Origin: Flavobacteriales bacterium UBA4422
GTDB taxonomy: Bacteria > Bacteroidota > Bacteroidia > Flavobacteriales_G > Salibacteraceae
DNA length: 64,000 nt
NCBI GenBank assembly: GCA_002389645.1
Contig: DGQE01000003.1
Coordinates: 37,610 to 101,609, forward strand
Reading direction: 5' to 3'
In this document: positions 36,121-44,843 of the stretch, piece by piece
How positions within the stretch are numbered: position 1 is the first letter of the stretch
Layout: the number at the start of each line of letters is the position of its first letter
The notes under the pieces: model-generated
Database searches by the model: none
Seen by the model: the letters and a program-made list of their open reading frames with translations, nothing else
What the model was told of the DNA's origin: nothing
Position numbers and translations under genes: made by a program

Positions 36121-38052
36121 ATGAAAACATTTCTACGTAAACATTTCGCACTATTGGCCATTATTGCTACGGGTGTAGCTACAATAAGTAACTCTTTTGG
36201 GCCTGGAGGCGATAATACTGGGTCACCAAATGACTCTAATCAAGATGCGTGTACCCAATCAGGTTGTCATTCTGGAAATGCATTAAACTCTGGAACTGGC
36301 TCAGTTTTTTCGAACTTACCCGCGACATATTACCCAGGTGATGATATTAGCGTTACAATAAGTGTGGCACAAACAGGATCAAATACGTTCGGTTTTCAAG
36401 GAGTGTTCTTAACACCTGCAAATACACAAGCAGGAACATTAACGGCACCTTTTGGAATGACTACAGGGACGGCCGGAGGCATCACGCATATCAAACATAG
36501 CTCAACAAGCTTTTCTGGAAATTGGACATTTACTTGGACTGCCCCATCTACCCCAGAAACAGTGACTTTTTATTATGCTGGAAATGCTGCCAATGGAAAT
36601 GGAGGTACAAGCGGTGATTTCATATATACAGGAACTGATGTAATCACAGGTCTAGACACGATCAGCACAACAGCTACGGTTACAGATGAAGCATGCTTCG
36701 GATCTTGCATCGGTAGTATTGATTTAGCAGGAACTACTGGAGGAGCAGGTGCACCATATACTTATTTGTGGTCGAATGCTGCAACAACAGCAAACATAAG
36801 CAACCTCTGTGCTGGCACTTACACTGTTACCATCACAGATAATGGCGGTAATGAAGAGGTAAACTCTTATGTGGTCGGAGGCTTACCTGAAATCACTTTA
36901 AACCTCGTTTCCACTCCATCATCATGCGCTACTGGCGATGGGCAAATAGAAACAAATCCTACAGGAGGAACGCCTCCTTACACGTTTCTTTGGAATACCG
37001 GTGCAACATCTAATGTCATCTCGAATGCTACTGTTGGATCTTATTCAGTGACCGTGACAGATGCGAACGGCTGTCAAGTGGATAGTGCTGACAATGTTGG
37101 AACAAACGGTTCTGGACTAGAAGGTGACTTCGTAGTTGTAAACGAAGGCTGTGATCAAGATAATGGTTCACTAACCATAAACATGACCGTGGGCAATGCA
37201 CCATATACCTATGCTTGGTCTAATGGATCATCAGGTTCAAACAGTATTACCAACATCTCTTCGGGCACTTACTTTGTAACAGTTACTGATAACATAGGCT
37301 GTTCTGAAGCATTAGGTAACATTGTCAATAATGTATTTGCTGTAATTGACGAACCCAACTCTACTATAATTGATGCAAACTGCTTTGGTGAACTTAGTGG
37401 AAGCATTAATGTAGATGTTCAGAGTGGTCAAGAGCCTTTCACGTTTACTTGGAACGATGGATCTAGTGGAGACCCTTTGACAAATATTGCAGCTGGAGAA
37501 TACACAGTTACTCTAACAGACAATAGTGGTTGTACAGATGAAGCAACCTTCAATGTGCTTCAGCCTGATAGCATTGGTGTTTCATTTACAAAATCGAATT
37601 CAACAACTGGCACCTCTTGTGATGGCGACATATCAATCACCGCAACAGGCGGTGCAGGAGGCTTCATTTATAGCTGGTCTCATGATGCAACTTTAACGAC
37701 AGCAGATGCACAAAACCTCTGCCCTGGAACGTACTCTATTTCCATCACTGACATCGAAGGCTGTCAGGTAGTTCAGGAAATCAACATTTCTGAAATTACA
37801 GGCGTTAATGAAGTGGACAAAAATTCATTTTCAATTTACCCTAATCCAACTTCAGGAAGAGTCTTTTTGAACGGAAATTGGCAAAGTATTAACAACGTCC
37901 GACTAGTTGATATTAGCGGTCGTTCAGTGAAAACTTGGAAAACACTTGAATCTAATGAACTTTCAATGGAAGAGATAGATAACGGACGTTATATTCTTGT
38001 GCTAGAGTCAGATACTAAAAAAGCATATCAAAGCATCATCTTGACGAGATAA
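36121..38052 (+). CDS. T9SS-exported protein with SprB-type repeats
   Basis: 643 residues: signal peptide, an N-terminal domain (about 30-180) starting with CTQSGCHSG (a CxxxxCH motif, similar to but not the heme CxxCH), then about four to five SprB/PKD-like repeats of roughly 85 residues (GGTPPYTFLWNTGATSN ... GSYSVTVTDANGC). The C-terminal type A sorting domain has FSIYPNPTSGRVFLNG ... RYILVLESD. It is predicted to be exported by the type IX system and attached to the surface. SprB repeats are known from gliding adhesins, so adhesion is a fair guess. A terminator follows. Confidence 0.9.
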   Translation: MKTFLRKHFALLAIIATGVATISNSFGPGGDNTGSPNDSNQDACTQSGCHSGNALNSGTGSVFSNLPATYYPGDDISVTISVAQTGSNTFGFQGVFLTPANTQAGTLTAPFGMTTGTAGGITHIKHSSTSFSGNWTFTWTAPSTPETVTFYYAGNAANGNGGTSGDFIYTGTDVITGLDTISTTATVTDEACFGSCIGSIDLAGTTGGAGAPYTYLWSNAATTANISNLCAGTYTVTITDNGGNEEVNSYVVGGLPEITLNLVSTPSSCATGDGQIETNPTGGTPPYTFLWNTGATSNVISNATVGSYSVTVTDANGCQVDSADNVGTNGSGLEGDFVVVNEGCDQDNGSLTINMTVGNAPYTYAWSNGSSGSNSITNISSGTYFVTVTDNIGCSEALGNIVNNVFAVIDEPNSTIIDANCFGELSGSINVDVQSGQEPFTFTWNDGSSGDPLTNIAAGEYTVTLTDNSGCTDEATFNVLQPDSIGVSFTKSNSTTGTSCDGDISITATGGAGGFIYSWSHDATLTTADAQNLCPGTYSISITDIEGCQVVQEINISEITGVNEVDKNSFSIYPNPTSGRVFLNGNWQSINNVRLVDISGRSVKTWKTLESNELSMEEIDNGRYILVLESDTKKAYQSIILTR

Positions 38053-38080
38053 TTATATCGTTTGATAGTATAATATCTTA

Positions 38081-38113
38081 AAAATGCTTCCCTTGCGGGA
38101 AGCATTTTTTTTT
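38081..38113 (+). terminator. Rho-independent terminator
   Basis: AAAATGCTTCCC / GGGAAGCATTTT give a 12-bp stem with a TTGC loop, continued by a T-run of about nine. It separates the T9SS protein gene from the NADH dehydrogenase gene seven bases later. Confidence 0.95.
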
Positions 38114-38119
38114 GACACC

Positions 38120-39408
38120 ATGTCTGCACATCTACCAACAAGTAAATATCCTCGTATCGTTATTATCGGTGCAGGTTTCGCAGGTTTAAGACTAGCTAAG
38201 AAGCTCGCCAATAAATCATTTCAAGTCGTATTGATCGACAGAAACAATTTTCATCAAATCCAGCCACTGTTCTATCAGGTAGCAACCGCTGGACTTGCTC
38301 CAAGTGCAATTTCATTTCCCATCAGGAAAGTATTCCACAACGCTAAGAATGTGATTTTTAGAGTTGCTTCAGTCGAACATATTGAAGCAGATGAAAAAAA
38401 CTTCTAACAAGTGTTGGAGAAATCAGCTTTGACAAGCTTGTAATTGCTGTGGGTGCAGACACGAACTATTTCAACAATAAAGAAATTGAAGAGCATGTAC
38501 TTCCTATGAAGTCTGTTCAAGAGTCTCTTTTTATGAGAAATAAAATTCTCGAATGCATGGAAGCTGCGCTAATCAGTGAAGATGAAGACGAGCGTGAAGC
38601 TTATATGAAGATTGTTGTAGTAGGTGGCGGCCCCACGGGCACAGAAGTATCTGGGGCATTATCAGAAATGAAAAAGTATGTTCTACCTAAGGATTATCCT
38701 GAATTAGACTTCTCTAAAATGGATATCCATCTTTTAGAAGCTTCGGGAAAATTGCTCAATGGTATGAGTGCTAGATCTTCTTCTGCTGCTGAGCGATTTT
38801 TAACTGAGATGGGCGTTAAAGTAAATGCTTCTGCACTCGTTGAAAGTTACGATGGGAACACCGTAAAAATAAAGGGTGGCACTCATCTTAGGACAAATAC
38901 ATTAATTTGGGCCGCTGGAATAAAAGGAAATCCGGTCAATGGGATTAACCCAGAGAATATCCTCCCCAATGGAAGAGTCAGAACCAATGCTTTCAACCAA
39001 GTTAAAGGTCATTCAGACATCTATGCCATAGGTGATATAGCGCATATTGAAGACCCTGCTTTAGAACGAGGTCACCCTCAAGTAGCCCAAGTTGCCATTC
39101 AGCAAGCCGATAATTTAGCCATGAATCTAACTCACTTCAGCAATGAAGAGTCTATGCACCCATTTAAGTATAAAGATCTAGGGTCAATGGCCACCATTGG
39201 TCGCAACAAGGCGGTTGTAGACCTTCCCTTTTGGCACTTTCAAGGGTTCTTTGCTTGGGCCGTTTGGCTTTTTGTTCACTTAATGTCTATACTCGGGGTA
39301 AAAAACAGGCTTTTCATCTTTCTTGAGTGGATGTGGAACTATTTCACATTTGATCAAAGCTTACGATTAGTTATAAAGCAAAAGCCCGACAAAAGTCGGG
39401 CTTCATAA
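38120..39408 (+). pseudogene. ndh: Type II NADH:quinone dehydrogenase, interrupted by one-base frameshift
   Basis: A flavoprotein that passes electrons from NADH to quinone without pumping protons. The first frame gives MSAHLPTSKYPRIVIIGAGFAG (FAD-binding) up to VEHIEADEKNF and then stops at 38405-38407. The -1 frame continues at once with LLTSVGEISFDKLVIAVGADTNYF, the second Rossmann motif VVVGGGPTGTEVSG, IYAIGDIAHIED and the membrane-associating C-terminus. The break lies in a run of seven A (38394-38400) where eight would restore a 429-residue protein. Homopolymer sequencing error, a real inactivating deletion, or -1 frameshifting at A-AAA-AAC are the possibilities. Start chosen at MSAHLP, after the terminator. 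Confidence 0.88.
39382..39405. terminator. Hairpin overlapping the end of ndh
   Basis: AAGCCCGAC / GTCGGGCTT pairs around AAAA, inside the last codons of the NADH dehydrogenase gene and 24 bases before the end of the convergent lipoprotein gene. The flanking T-runs are short, so it is a moderate terminator candidate in both directions. Confidence 0.55.
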
Positions 39409-39428
39409 ACTATCTTGGTGTCAACTAG

Positions 39429-39995
39429 TTAGTGACTCTCTTCCATTTCAATATTCTGCTCATCAGCTTTGGCTGCTCCGGCTTCTACTTTGTAATCTTT
39501 TATAATCACACCATCCGCTACGAATGTCAGGCTTGTTTCAGGCTCTGTAATAGCAGCAATTTCATCCTCAGAAAGGCCTTCATCTTCTGCAAAATGCTTA
39601 AGATCATCTATACTGGTCGTTTCCATGTATACCGTTCCTTCTATCACAGCGTCTTTTCCATCAACATCCTTAGGAACGAAAAATCCATAATCTCTGAATG
39701 ACACGCGCATGCTTTCTCCTTCACCATAAGGCATGGTCATCCAACACCCCTTTACTTGACAAACTTTTTCAATTGTTCCTGTAAGCTTAACATTCAATGA
39801 ATCTTGCTCTCCTAAACTTGCTTGAATTGTAGAAAGATCTACAGCATTTTCTTCAGTGATTTGGCTTCCGAAATACGCCATTTGAGCTGGAGCGGTTTCA
39901 ATAATTTCTTCCTGCACCGTTTCTACTTTTTCAGAGGTGTTTTGGCAAGAAAGGATGCTCAACATGAGAGCTGGAGCAAATAATAACTTTTTCAT
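39429..39995 (-). CDS. DUF4920-family lipoprotein
   Basis: A 188-residue lipoprotein (lipobox ILSC, Cys17) with the DUF4920 domain: YFGSQITEENAVDLSTI, LTGTIEKVCQVKGCWMTMP with its conserved CxxKGCWM, FRDYGFFVPKDVDGKDAVIEG and LKHFAEDEGLSEDEI. The Cys pair and the DYxFFVP block are the family hallmarks. The biochemical role is unknown; OB-fold-like oligo-binding domains are similar in size. The tail (residues 170-188) is acidic. It is convergent with ndh and 27 bases downstream of the E1 gene on the same strand. Confidence 0.9.
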   Translation of the reverse strand: MKKLLFAPALMLSILSCQNTSEKVETVQEEIIETAPAQMAYFGSQITEENAVDLSTIQASLGEQDSLNVKLTGTIEKVCQVKGCWMTMPYGEGESMRVSFRDYGFFVPKDVDGKDAVIEGTVYMETTSIDDLKHFAEDEGLSEDEIAAITEPETSLTFVADGVIIKDYKVEAGAAKADEQNIEMEESH

Positions 39996-40022
39996 TTATT
40001 CAATTGATTTATAAGATCAAAA

Positions 40023-41999
40023 TTAATAATCTATGATCGTTTTAATCATACTATCCAATTTTTCATTGGCTAAATATTGTTTTTCAAGCTGAGCCGCAAA
40101 GGGCACAGGAGTATCTAAGCTAGCACAGCGCATAACAGGTGCATCCAACCAACGGAATAACTTCTCATTGATCAAAGCGCTCACCTCGCCACCAATGCCG
40201 CCCGTAAGTATGTCTTCGTGTAACACAATCACCTTGCCTGTTCGCTTTACTGACTCTTCAATCGCATCAAAATCTATTGGAGATAGACTGCGTAAATCAA
40301 CAATATCGAACGATGAAGAAGGAAATCTATCCGCAGCTTGTTCAGCCCACTGCACACCAAGGCCGTAAGTAATTATAGAAACATCATCTCCTTCTCTTAC
40401 CTGTCGTGCTTTCCCTATTTCAATTGTGTAGTAGCCTTCGGGCACATTACCGACCAAACTCCTGTATAAATACTTATGCTCAAAGAACAAAACAGGATTA
40501 GGGTCTTCAAAAGCAGCCAATAGTAGTCCTTTAGCATCTTCAGGAGTTGATGGATAAAGGATTTTCAATCCAGGCGTATGAAAAAACCATGCTTCAGTAG
40601 ACTGAGAGTGATACGGTCCAGCGCCCACGCCAGCTCCTGTTGGCATACGCACTACTACGTCTGCATTCTGCTGCCATCGCCAATGAATTTTCGCCAAATT
40701 GTTGACGATTTGATTAAACCCACACGTCACAAAATCCGAAAACTGCATTTCTACCATAGCCTTTTTCCCTGTGATGCTCAATCCGAGACCAGCTCCGAGA
40801 ATGGCAGATTCGCAGAGTGGTGTATTTCTCACTCGATCTTTTGAATATGTTTCAGCTAAGCCTTCAGTGACCTTAAAAACACCACCATAATCAGCGATAT
40901 CTTGTCCCATCAACACCAAATTAGGGTGCTTCTCCATCGCATGTTTCATTCCATCTGCTATCGCATCTACAAAGCGCATTTCTTGAACCTCGCTTGAAGG
41001 AGGTACAATTTCTGATGTATTTACAGCAAATAAATCCTCAACCTCTTCTTCAACGCTGGTTTGAATTGCTTCATAATAAAGTGCCTGATCAAAAGCTGCG
41101 GATATTTCTCGCTTCATCACTTCTTTTTTAGAATCAATATCGTTTCGCGTTATTAATCCTGAATTTATAAGAAACTGCTCATAATTGTCAACAGGGTCAT
41201 GCTCTGACCATTGTTCTTGCAATCCTTCAGGATAATACTTGGTGCCACTAGCCTCCTCGTGTCCGCGCATTCTAAATGTTACGCATTCTAATAATATAGG
41301 CCTCGGGTTTTCTTTGATAGATTCCTTTAACTCCGCAACCTTGCTGTATACTTCCAGAATGTTATTTCCATTTACTTGCTCAGCTTGCATGCCATATCCT
41401 ATTCCTTTATCAATAAATTGTTTGCAATTGAACTGCTCTGAACTAGGCGTGCTTAGGCCCCACTGATTATTCTCAATTACGAAAATTACGGGTAATCCCC
41501 ATACAGCAGCCACATTGAGTGACTCATGAAAATCGCCTTCGCTGGTTCCACCATCCCCGGTAAACACCACGGTTGTTTTACCAGACTTATCTAATAATTG
41601 AGACAGCGCTATTCCATCTGCAATACCCAGTTGTGGACCTAAATGCGATATCATCCCCACAATATGATGCTGTTTTGAGCCAAAATGGAAAGAACGGTCT
41701 CGCCCTTTAGTAAAGCCCTCAGCCTTTCCTTGGAATTGAGCAAAAAGGCGCTCTAGAGGAACATTCCTAGTAGTAAACACTCCTAGGTTTCGATGCATAG
41801 TAAGAATATACTCATCTTGATCTAGCGCCATAGCGCAACCGACACTCACCGCCTCTTGGCCATAACCCGAAAACCATTTTGAAATTTTACCCTGTCTCAA
41901 ATAAATGAGCATCTTCTCTTCAATCATGCGAGGCAATACCAATCGATGATAAACTTCTAGTAATTGGTCGTCAGTATAATTCGCTCTTTCAAACTTCAT
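40023..41999 (-). CDS. Fused alpha/beta E1 subunit of 2-oxoacid (branched-chain) dehydrogenase
   Basis: A 658-residue thiamine-diphosphate enzyme that decarboxylates branched-chain 2-oxoacids and passes the acyl group to lipoyl-E2. The N-terminal half is an E1-alpha (GKISKWFSGYGQEAVSVG, then GDGGTSEGDFHESLNVAAVWGLPVIFVIENNQWG with the ThDP-Mg motif). From about residue 345 an E1-beta follows (MRFVDAIADGMKHAMEKHPNLVLMGQDIADYGGVFKVTEGL, EMQFSDFVTCGFNQIVNNLAK). The alpha-beta fusion is usual in Bacteroidota. Other 2-oxoacids cannot be excluded. No E2 or E3 gene is adjacent. Confidence 0.94.
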   Translation of the reverse strand: MKFERANYTDDQLLEVYHRLVLPRMIEEKMLIYLRQGKISKWFSGYGQEAVSVGCAMALDQDEYILTMHRNLGVFTTRNVPLERLFAQFQGKAEGFTKGRDRSFHFGSKQHHIVGMISHLGPQLGIADGIALSQLLDKSGKTTVVFTGDGGTSEGDFHESLNVAAVWGLPVIFVIENNQWGLSTPSSEQFNCKQFIDKGIGYGMQAEQVNGNNILEVYSKVAELKESIKENPRPILLECVTFRMRGHEEASGTKYYPEGLQEQWSEHDPVDNYEQFLINSGLITRNDIDSKKEVMKREISAAFDQALYYEAIQTSVEEEVEDLFAVNTSEIVPPSSEVQEMRFVDAIADGMKHAMEKHPNLVLMGQDIADYGGVFKVTEGLAETYSKDRVRNTPLCESAILGAGLGLSITGKKAMVEMQFSDFVTCGFNQIVNNLAKIHWRWQQNADVVVRMPTGAGVGAGPYHSQSTEAWFFHTPGLKILYPSTPEDAKGLLLAAFEDPNPVLFFEHKYLYRSLVGNVPEGYYTIEIGKARQVREGDDVSIITYGLGVQWAEQAADRFPSSSFDIVDLRSLSPIDFDAIEESVKRTGKVIVLHEDILTGGIGGEVSALINEKLFRWLDAPVMRCASLDTPVPFAAQLEKQYLANEKLDSMIKTIIDY

Positions 42000-42140
42000 G
42001 CTGTGAAAATCAGATTCAATAATATGCCTTGTTTTTAGTCTTCGTCTAAAAATTCAAGCCTTTGGTCGTAATAACGCCATCAATAAGACTTTCTTATCGA
42101 TACATTGTCATCACTCTACAAACCTTAAACTTTTATAAAT

Positions 42141-42842
42141 ATGAAAAACGTTTTCTTTCTACTTTCTTTTGCCTTTATCACTCTTACTCTTAACAGTTGT
42201 AATGATTGTAAAGATGTTGTATGTAACAACGGTGGAATATGTGAAGATGGCACTTGCGATTGTCCAAATGGATTCTCTGGAGCTAGCTGCGATGTTGAAG
42301 ATTTATGCATAACTCAAAATGTTTCTTGCCAAAATGGTGGTGTTTGTGTTGATGGTGAATGCGATTGTGAAACAAACTACAGAGGTGAAAACTGCCAGAC
42401 ATATTGTGTCAATGGCTCTTTTTCTGCCGCAAACAGCACATGTAACTGTTTCCCTGGTTGGGAAGGTGATGGTTGCACGGTTGAGTCCAGAGACGCTTGG
42501 ATTGGGTCATACACTCAAACCAACACAGATTGTAACCCTACAGCTTCTGGAACAGAAACAATTTCTGCGATGGATCACCCGGATGAAGACAGCTTAACTA
42601 TAGCTGTGAATTATGTGAGCATTACTGGTCTTACTACTGCCGGTGACACGAAAGGTTACGGTATTATTGATGGCAACACACTTACCATTCCAAAACAGAA
42701 TGTAAGAGATGAAAACAACACATCATTCTCTGTTGAATCAGAATCGCCAGCTGTTTTAAATGGAAACTCTTTTGAGCTGGTTATTATCAGAAAGTTCAAC
42801 GGCAACCCAGCTACTTGCACATTGACATATTCGAAGCAGTAG
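42141..42842 (+). CDS. EGF-like lipoprotein, copy 1
   Basis: 233 residues: lipobox LNSC (Cys20), then three EGF-like modules (CKDVVCNNGGICEDGTCDC, NVSCQNGGVCVDGECDC, and a shorter CVNGSFSAANSTCNCFPG). An acidic beta domain of about 115 residues starts IGSYTQTNTDC and ends ATCTLTYSKQ. EGF modules are mostly a eukaryotic fold but occur in Bacteroidota surface proteins. The C-terminal domain also appears in the next two paralogs. Probably surface-anchored; ligand unknown. A terminator-like hairpin follows. Confidence 0.88.
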   Translation: MKNVFFLLSFAFITLTLNSCNDCKDVVCNNGGICEDGTCDCPNGFSGASCDVEDLCITQNVSCQNGGVCVDGECDCETNYRGENCQTYCVNGSFSAANSTCNCFPGWEGDGCTVESRDAWIGSYTQTNTDCNPTASGTETISAMDHPDEDSLTIAVNYVSITGLTTAGDTKGYGIIDGNTLTIPKQNVRDENNTSFSVESESPAVLNGNSFELVIIRKFNGNPATCTLTYSKQ

Positions 42843-42856
42843 TTAATAGCAATTTT

Positions 42857-42896
42857 ATTGAAAGGCTGTCTCATAATAGGGGCGGCCTTTTTTTTT
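42857..42896 (+). terminator. Probable terminator after EGF-like gene 1
   Basis: AAAGGCTG / CGGCCTTT pair over eight bases (one G-U) around a 14-base loop, followed by nine T. Confidence 0.65.
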
Positions 42897-42965
42897 GCAA
42901 TAACTAGTCTTGACAGACACATTTATCATAAGCTAACAAAGCATATTTCACCGATCTTTTTGCAA

Positions 42966-42998
42966 TTTGAAATCAGACTAAGAAATAGTATAAATTTG
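42966..42998 (+). promoter_or_regulatory. Bacteroidota-type promoter of EGF-like gene 2
   Basis: TTTG at 42966-42969 (-33 box), 21 bases, then TAAATTTG at 42991-42998, a perfect match to the TAnnTTTG -7 box recognised by the primary sigma factor of Bacteroidota. Transcription would start near 43005, giving a 15-base leader before the ATG. Confidence 0.75.
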
Positions 42999-43019
42999 CC
43001 ACCCTAATTAAAATCAATT

Positions 43020-43595
43020 ATGAAAAAATTAAACTTACTTTTTGTTGCTCTTATTGGAGCTTCTGCATTAACATTCACTTCGTGTACTGATGAGTGTAAA
43101 GATGTTGTGTGTGAAAACGGTGGTACTTGTGATGAAGAAACAGGTGCTTGTGATTGTCCAGCTAACTTCTACGGTGAAAGTTGTGAGACAGAGTGTATCA
43201 ACGGAACTTACGCTGATGGATCTTGTACTTGTGACGCTGGTTATGAAGGCGATGCTTGTGGAACAGAAGAGCGTGAGAAATTCTTAGGTACTTGGTCTTA
43301 CACAACTGGATGTGCTCCAGGTGAGTCTTTTCCTTCAACTCTTGCTGTAGTTTCTGACAACGTTGTAAGAATTACTTTATCTAACCTTACTAGTTTTAAT
43401 GATAATACAGCTTATGCAGTAATTGATGGTGAAACATTCACGATTCCTGCACAAAGCATCGTAGATGAAGATGGAGATACATGGAATATTGAAGGAACAA
43501 GCACTGCTACTTTAGTAAGCAACTCTTTTAATATCACTATTAGTTTCTCTATTGGTGGGTCAACTTCAACTTGTGTATTGAACTACACGAAGTAA
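43020..43595 (+). CDS. EGF-like lipoprotein, copy 2
   Basis: A 191-residue paralog of the preceding EGF-like gene with two EGF-like modules: lipobox FTSC (Cys22), CKDVVCENGGTCDEETGACDC, then CINGTYADGSCTCDAGYEGDACG. The same C-terminal domain follows (FLGTWSYTTGC ... AYAVIDGETFTIPAQSIVDEDGDTW ... STCVLNYTK). It has a strong promoter and its own strong terminator, so it is a short monocistronic unit and probably well expressed. Function unknown; surface attachment is likely. Confidence 0.9.
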   Translation: MKKLNLLFVALIGASALTFTSCTDECKDVVCENGGTCDEETGACDCPANFYGESCETECINGTYADGSCTCDAGYEGDACGTEEREKFLGTWSYTTGCAPGESFPSTLAVVSDNVVRITLSNLTSFNDNTAYAVIDGETFTIPAQSIVDEDGDTWNIEGTSTATLVSNSFNITISFSIGGSTSTCVLNYTK

Positions 43596-43613
43596 GAAAA
43601 CAATACAACAATA

Positions 43614-43645
43614 AAAAAGGGGACGATATCGTCCCCTTTTTTTAT
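43614..43645. terminator. Bidirectional terminator
   Basis: AAAAAAGGGGACGAT / ATCGTCCCCTTTTTT is a near-perfect palindrome with A- and T-runs at its ends, serving both the EGF-like gene on its left and the convergent small lipoprotein gene on its right. Confidence 0.93.
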
Positions 43646-43662
43646 GATCTAAATGCTAGGAA

Positions 43663-44025
43663 TTATTTTCCTTTCATCTTAGCGCGAGCATCACCTTCAG
43701 CCTTTGCCTCTTCAGAAGTTCCTTCTTTCATTGACTTACGCATATCTTCTGCTGCTTCTGTTCCTTCTTTAGCTGCTTTACGAACGTCAGTTTCAACCTC
43801 CTCAACAACTTCTTCTACTTTAGTTTCAGCTTCTTTAGCTGCTTCCTCCACTACAGTTTCTGTAGCCTGAGCTGCTTCTTTAGCTTCTTCTTCAGCATTT
43901 TCTACTGCTGCTTCAACTTTTGTCGCGTCTTCCGTTCCTTCTTCATGTGACTCACCTCCACCACAAGCAGTCAAAACTGCTGCTGCAAACATGAACAACA
44001 TTGCTGTTCTTGTAACTTTTTTCAT
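43663..44025 (-). CDS. Glu/Ala/Lys-rich helical lipoprotein
   Basis: A 120-residue lipoprotein (lipobox VLTAC followed by GGGES, Cys19). The mature part is almost entirely Glu, Ala, Lys, Thr and Val, with long amphipathic helical stretches (EEAKEAAQATETVVEEAAKEAE), ending in a basic Met-Lys tail. Such sequences resemble late-embryogenesis-like or apolipoprotein-like helices; low complexity makes homology unsafe. I chose the ATG giving MKKVTRT; an earlier in-frame ATG adds nine residues before the signal peptide. It sits between two EGF-like genes on the opposite strand. Confidence 0.8.
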   Translation of the reverse strand: MKKVTRTAMLFMFAAAVLTACGGGESHEEGTEDATKVEAAVENAEEEAKEAAQATETVVEEAAKEAETKVEEVVEEVETDVRKAAKEGTEAAEDMRKSMKEGTSEEAKAEGDARAKMKGK

Positions 44026-44189
44026 ATTAGATAGATTTTCAATTTGCTGCAAAATAAATCAATATTCTAGACTTGCAGCATGCTTGAAGCGTCTATTTGT
44101 CTAAAATGAGAATAATGACTTTCAAAATATCATTCTGCAAAGCTGAGAATGCCTTTTTCATATATTTACGCCTCAAATAGATATTCACT

Positions 44190-44840
44190 ATGATAAGATC
44201 ACTTTTACTCCCTGTTATTCTAGCCATTATCAGCCTTGGCTCTGTTTCATGCGGTGAATGCGTTGGTGCTTTCGGCAAAGAAAAAGTTGAGTGTAACAAT
44301 GGCGGTACATGTAATGACGGTGAATGCGATTGTCTAAAAGGGTATTCGGGCGTTAGCTGCGATAGTTTAGATCTTTGTGAATTAAATGATGTTGTCTGCG
44401 TTTTTGGAGCTTGTCAAGATGGTTTGTGTGAATGCCAAAGTGGTTACGAAGGTGAACTGTGTGAAACAGAGTCGCGCATGAAATTTTTAGGAACATATCG
44501 AGTGTCTACTGAAGGGTGTGACCCACTTGACACCATTGCAGGTAGAGAGATTGAGATTAAGCGCGATCCTTTTGAGGCTAGTAAAATCACCATTTCAGAC
44601 TTATTTAGTTATGAAAACTTTCCTGTCAATGGTTTCTTCTCTCTAGTTGAAGCATCAGCTACTCCAAACTCAATGAATTTTAACATCTTCGGTCAATCTC
44701 CAGATGATAATTCTAAAACAATAAGCGGTTCTGGCATGCTGGACTTGTCTGATACCAATGAAGTGAGAATATTAATCGATTACACCGTTATTAACGGTAA
44801 TAAAGAATACACTTGCTCCTTAAACGGAAGACTGTTATAG
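44190..44840 (+). CDS. EGF-like lipoprotein, copy 3
   Basis: A 216-residue third paralog: lipobox SVSC (Cys21), EGF-like modules VECNNGGTCNDGECDCLKGYSGVSC and LNDVVCVFGACQDGLCECQSGYEGELC, then FLGTYRVSTEGC and the shared beta domain (GFFSLVEASATPNSMNFNIFG ... CSLNGRLL). The first module is the most diverged. It lies right before a lipid-kinase gene; the spacing of three bases and a hairpin just downstream suggest that most transcripts end there. A TATATTTA element 18 bases upstream resembles a weakened -7 box. Confidence 0.88.
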   Translation: MIRSLLLPVILAIISLGSVSCGECVGAFGKEKVECNNGGTCNDGECDCLKGYSGVSCDSLDLCELNDVVCVFGACQDGLCECQSGYEGELCETESRMKFLGTYRVSTEGCDPLDTIAGREIEIKRDPFEASKITISDLFSYENFPVNGFFSLVEASATPNSMNFNIFGQSPDDNSKTISGSGMLDLSDTNEVRILIDYTVINGNKEYTCSLNGRLL

Positions 44841-44843
44841 TCA

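Noticed and set aside
42141..44840. EGF-like genes as eukaryotic contamination
   Set aside because: They carry bacterial lipoprotein signals, a Bacteroidota promoter and rho-independent terminators, and sit among ordinary bacterial genes.
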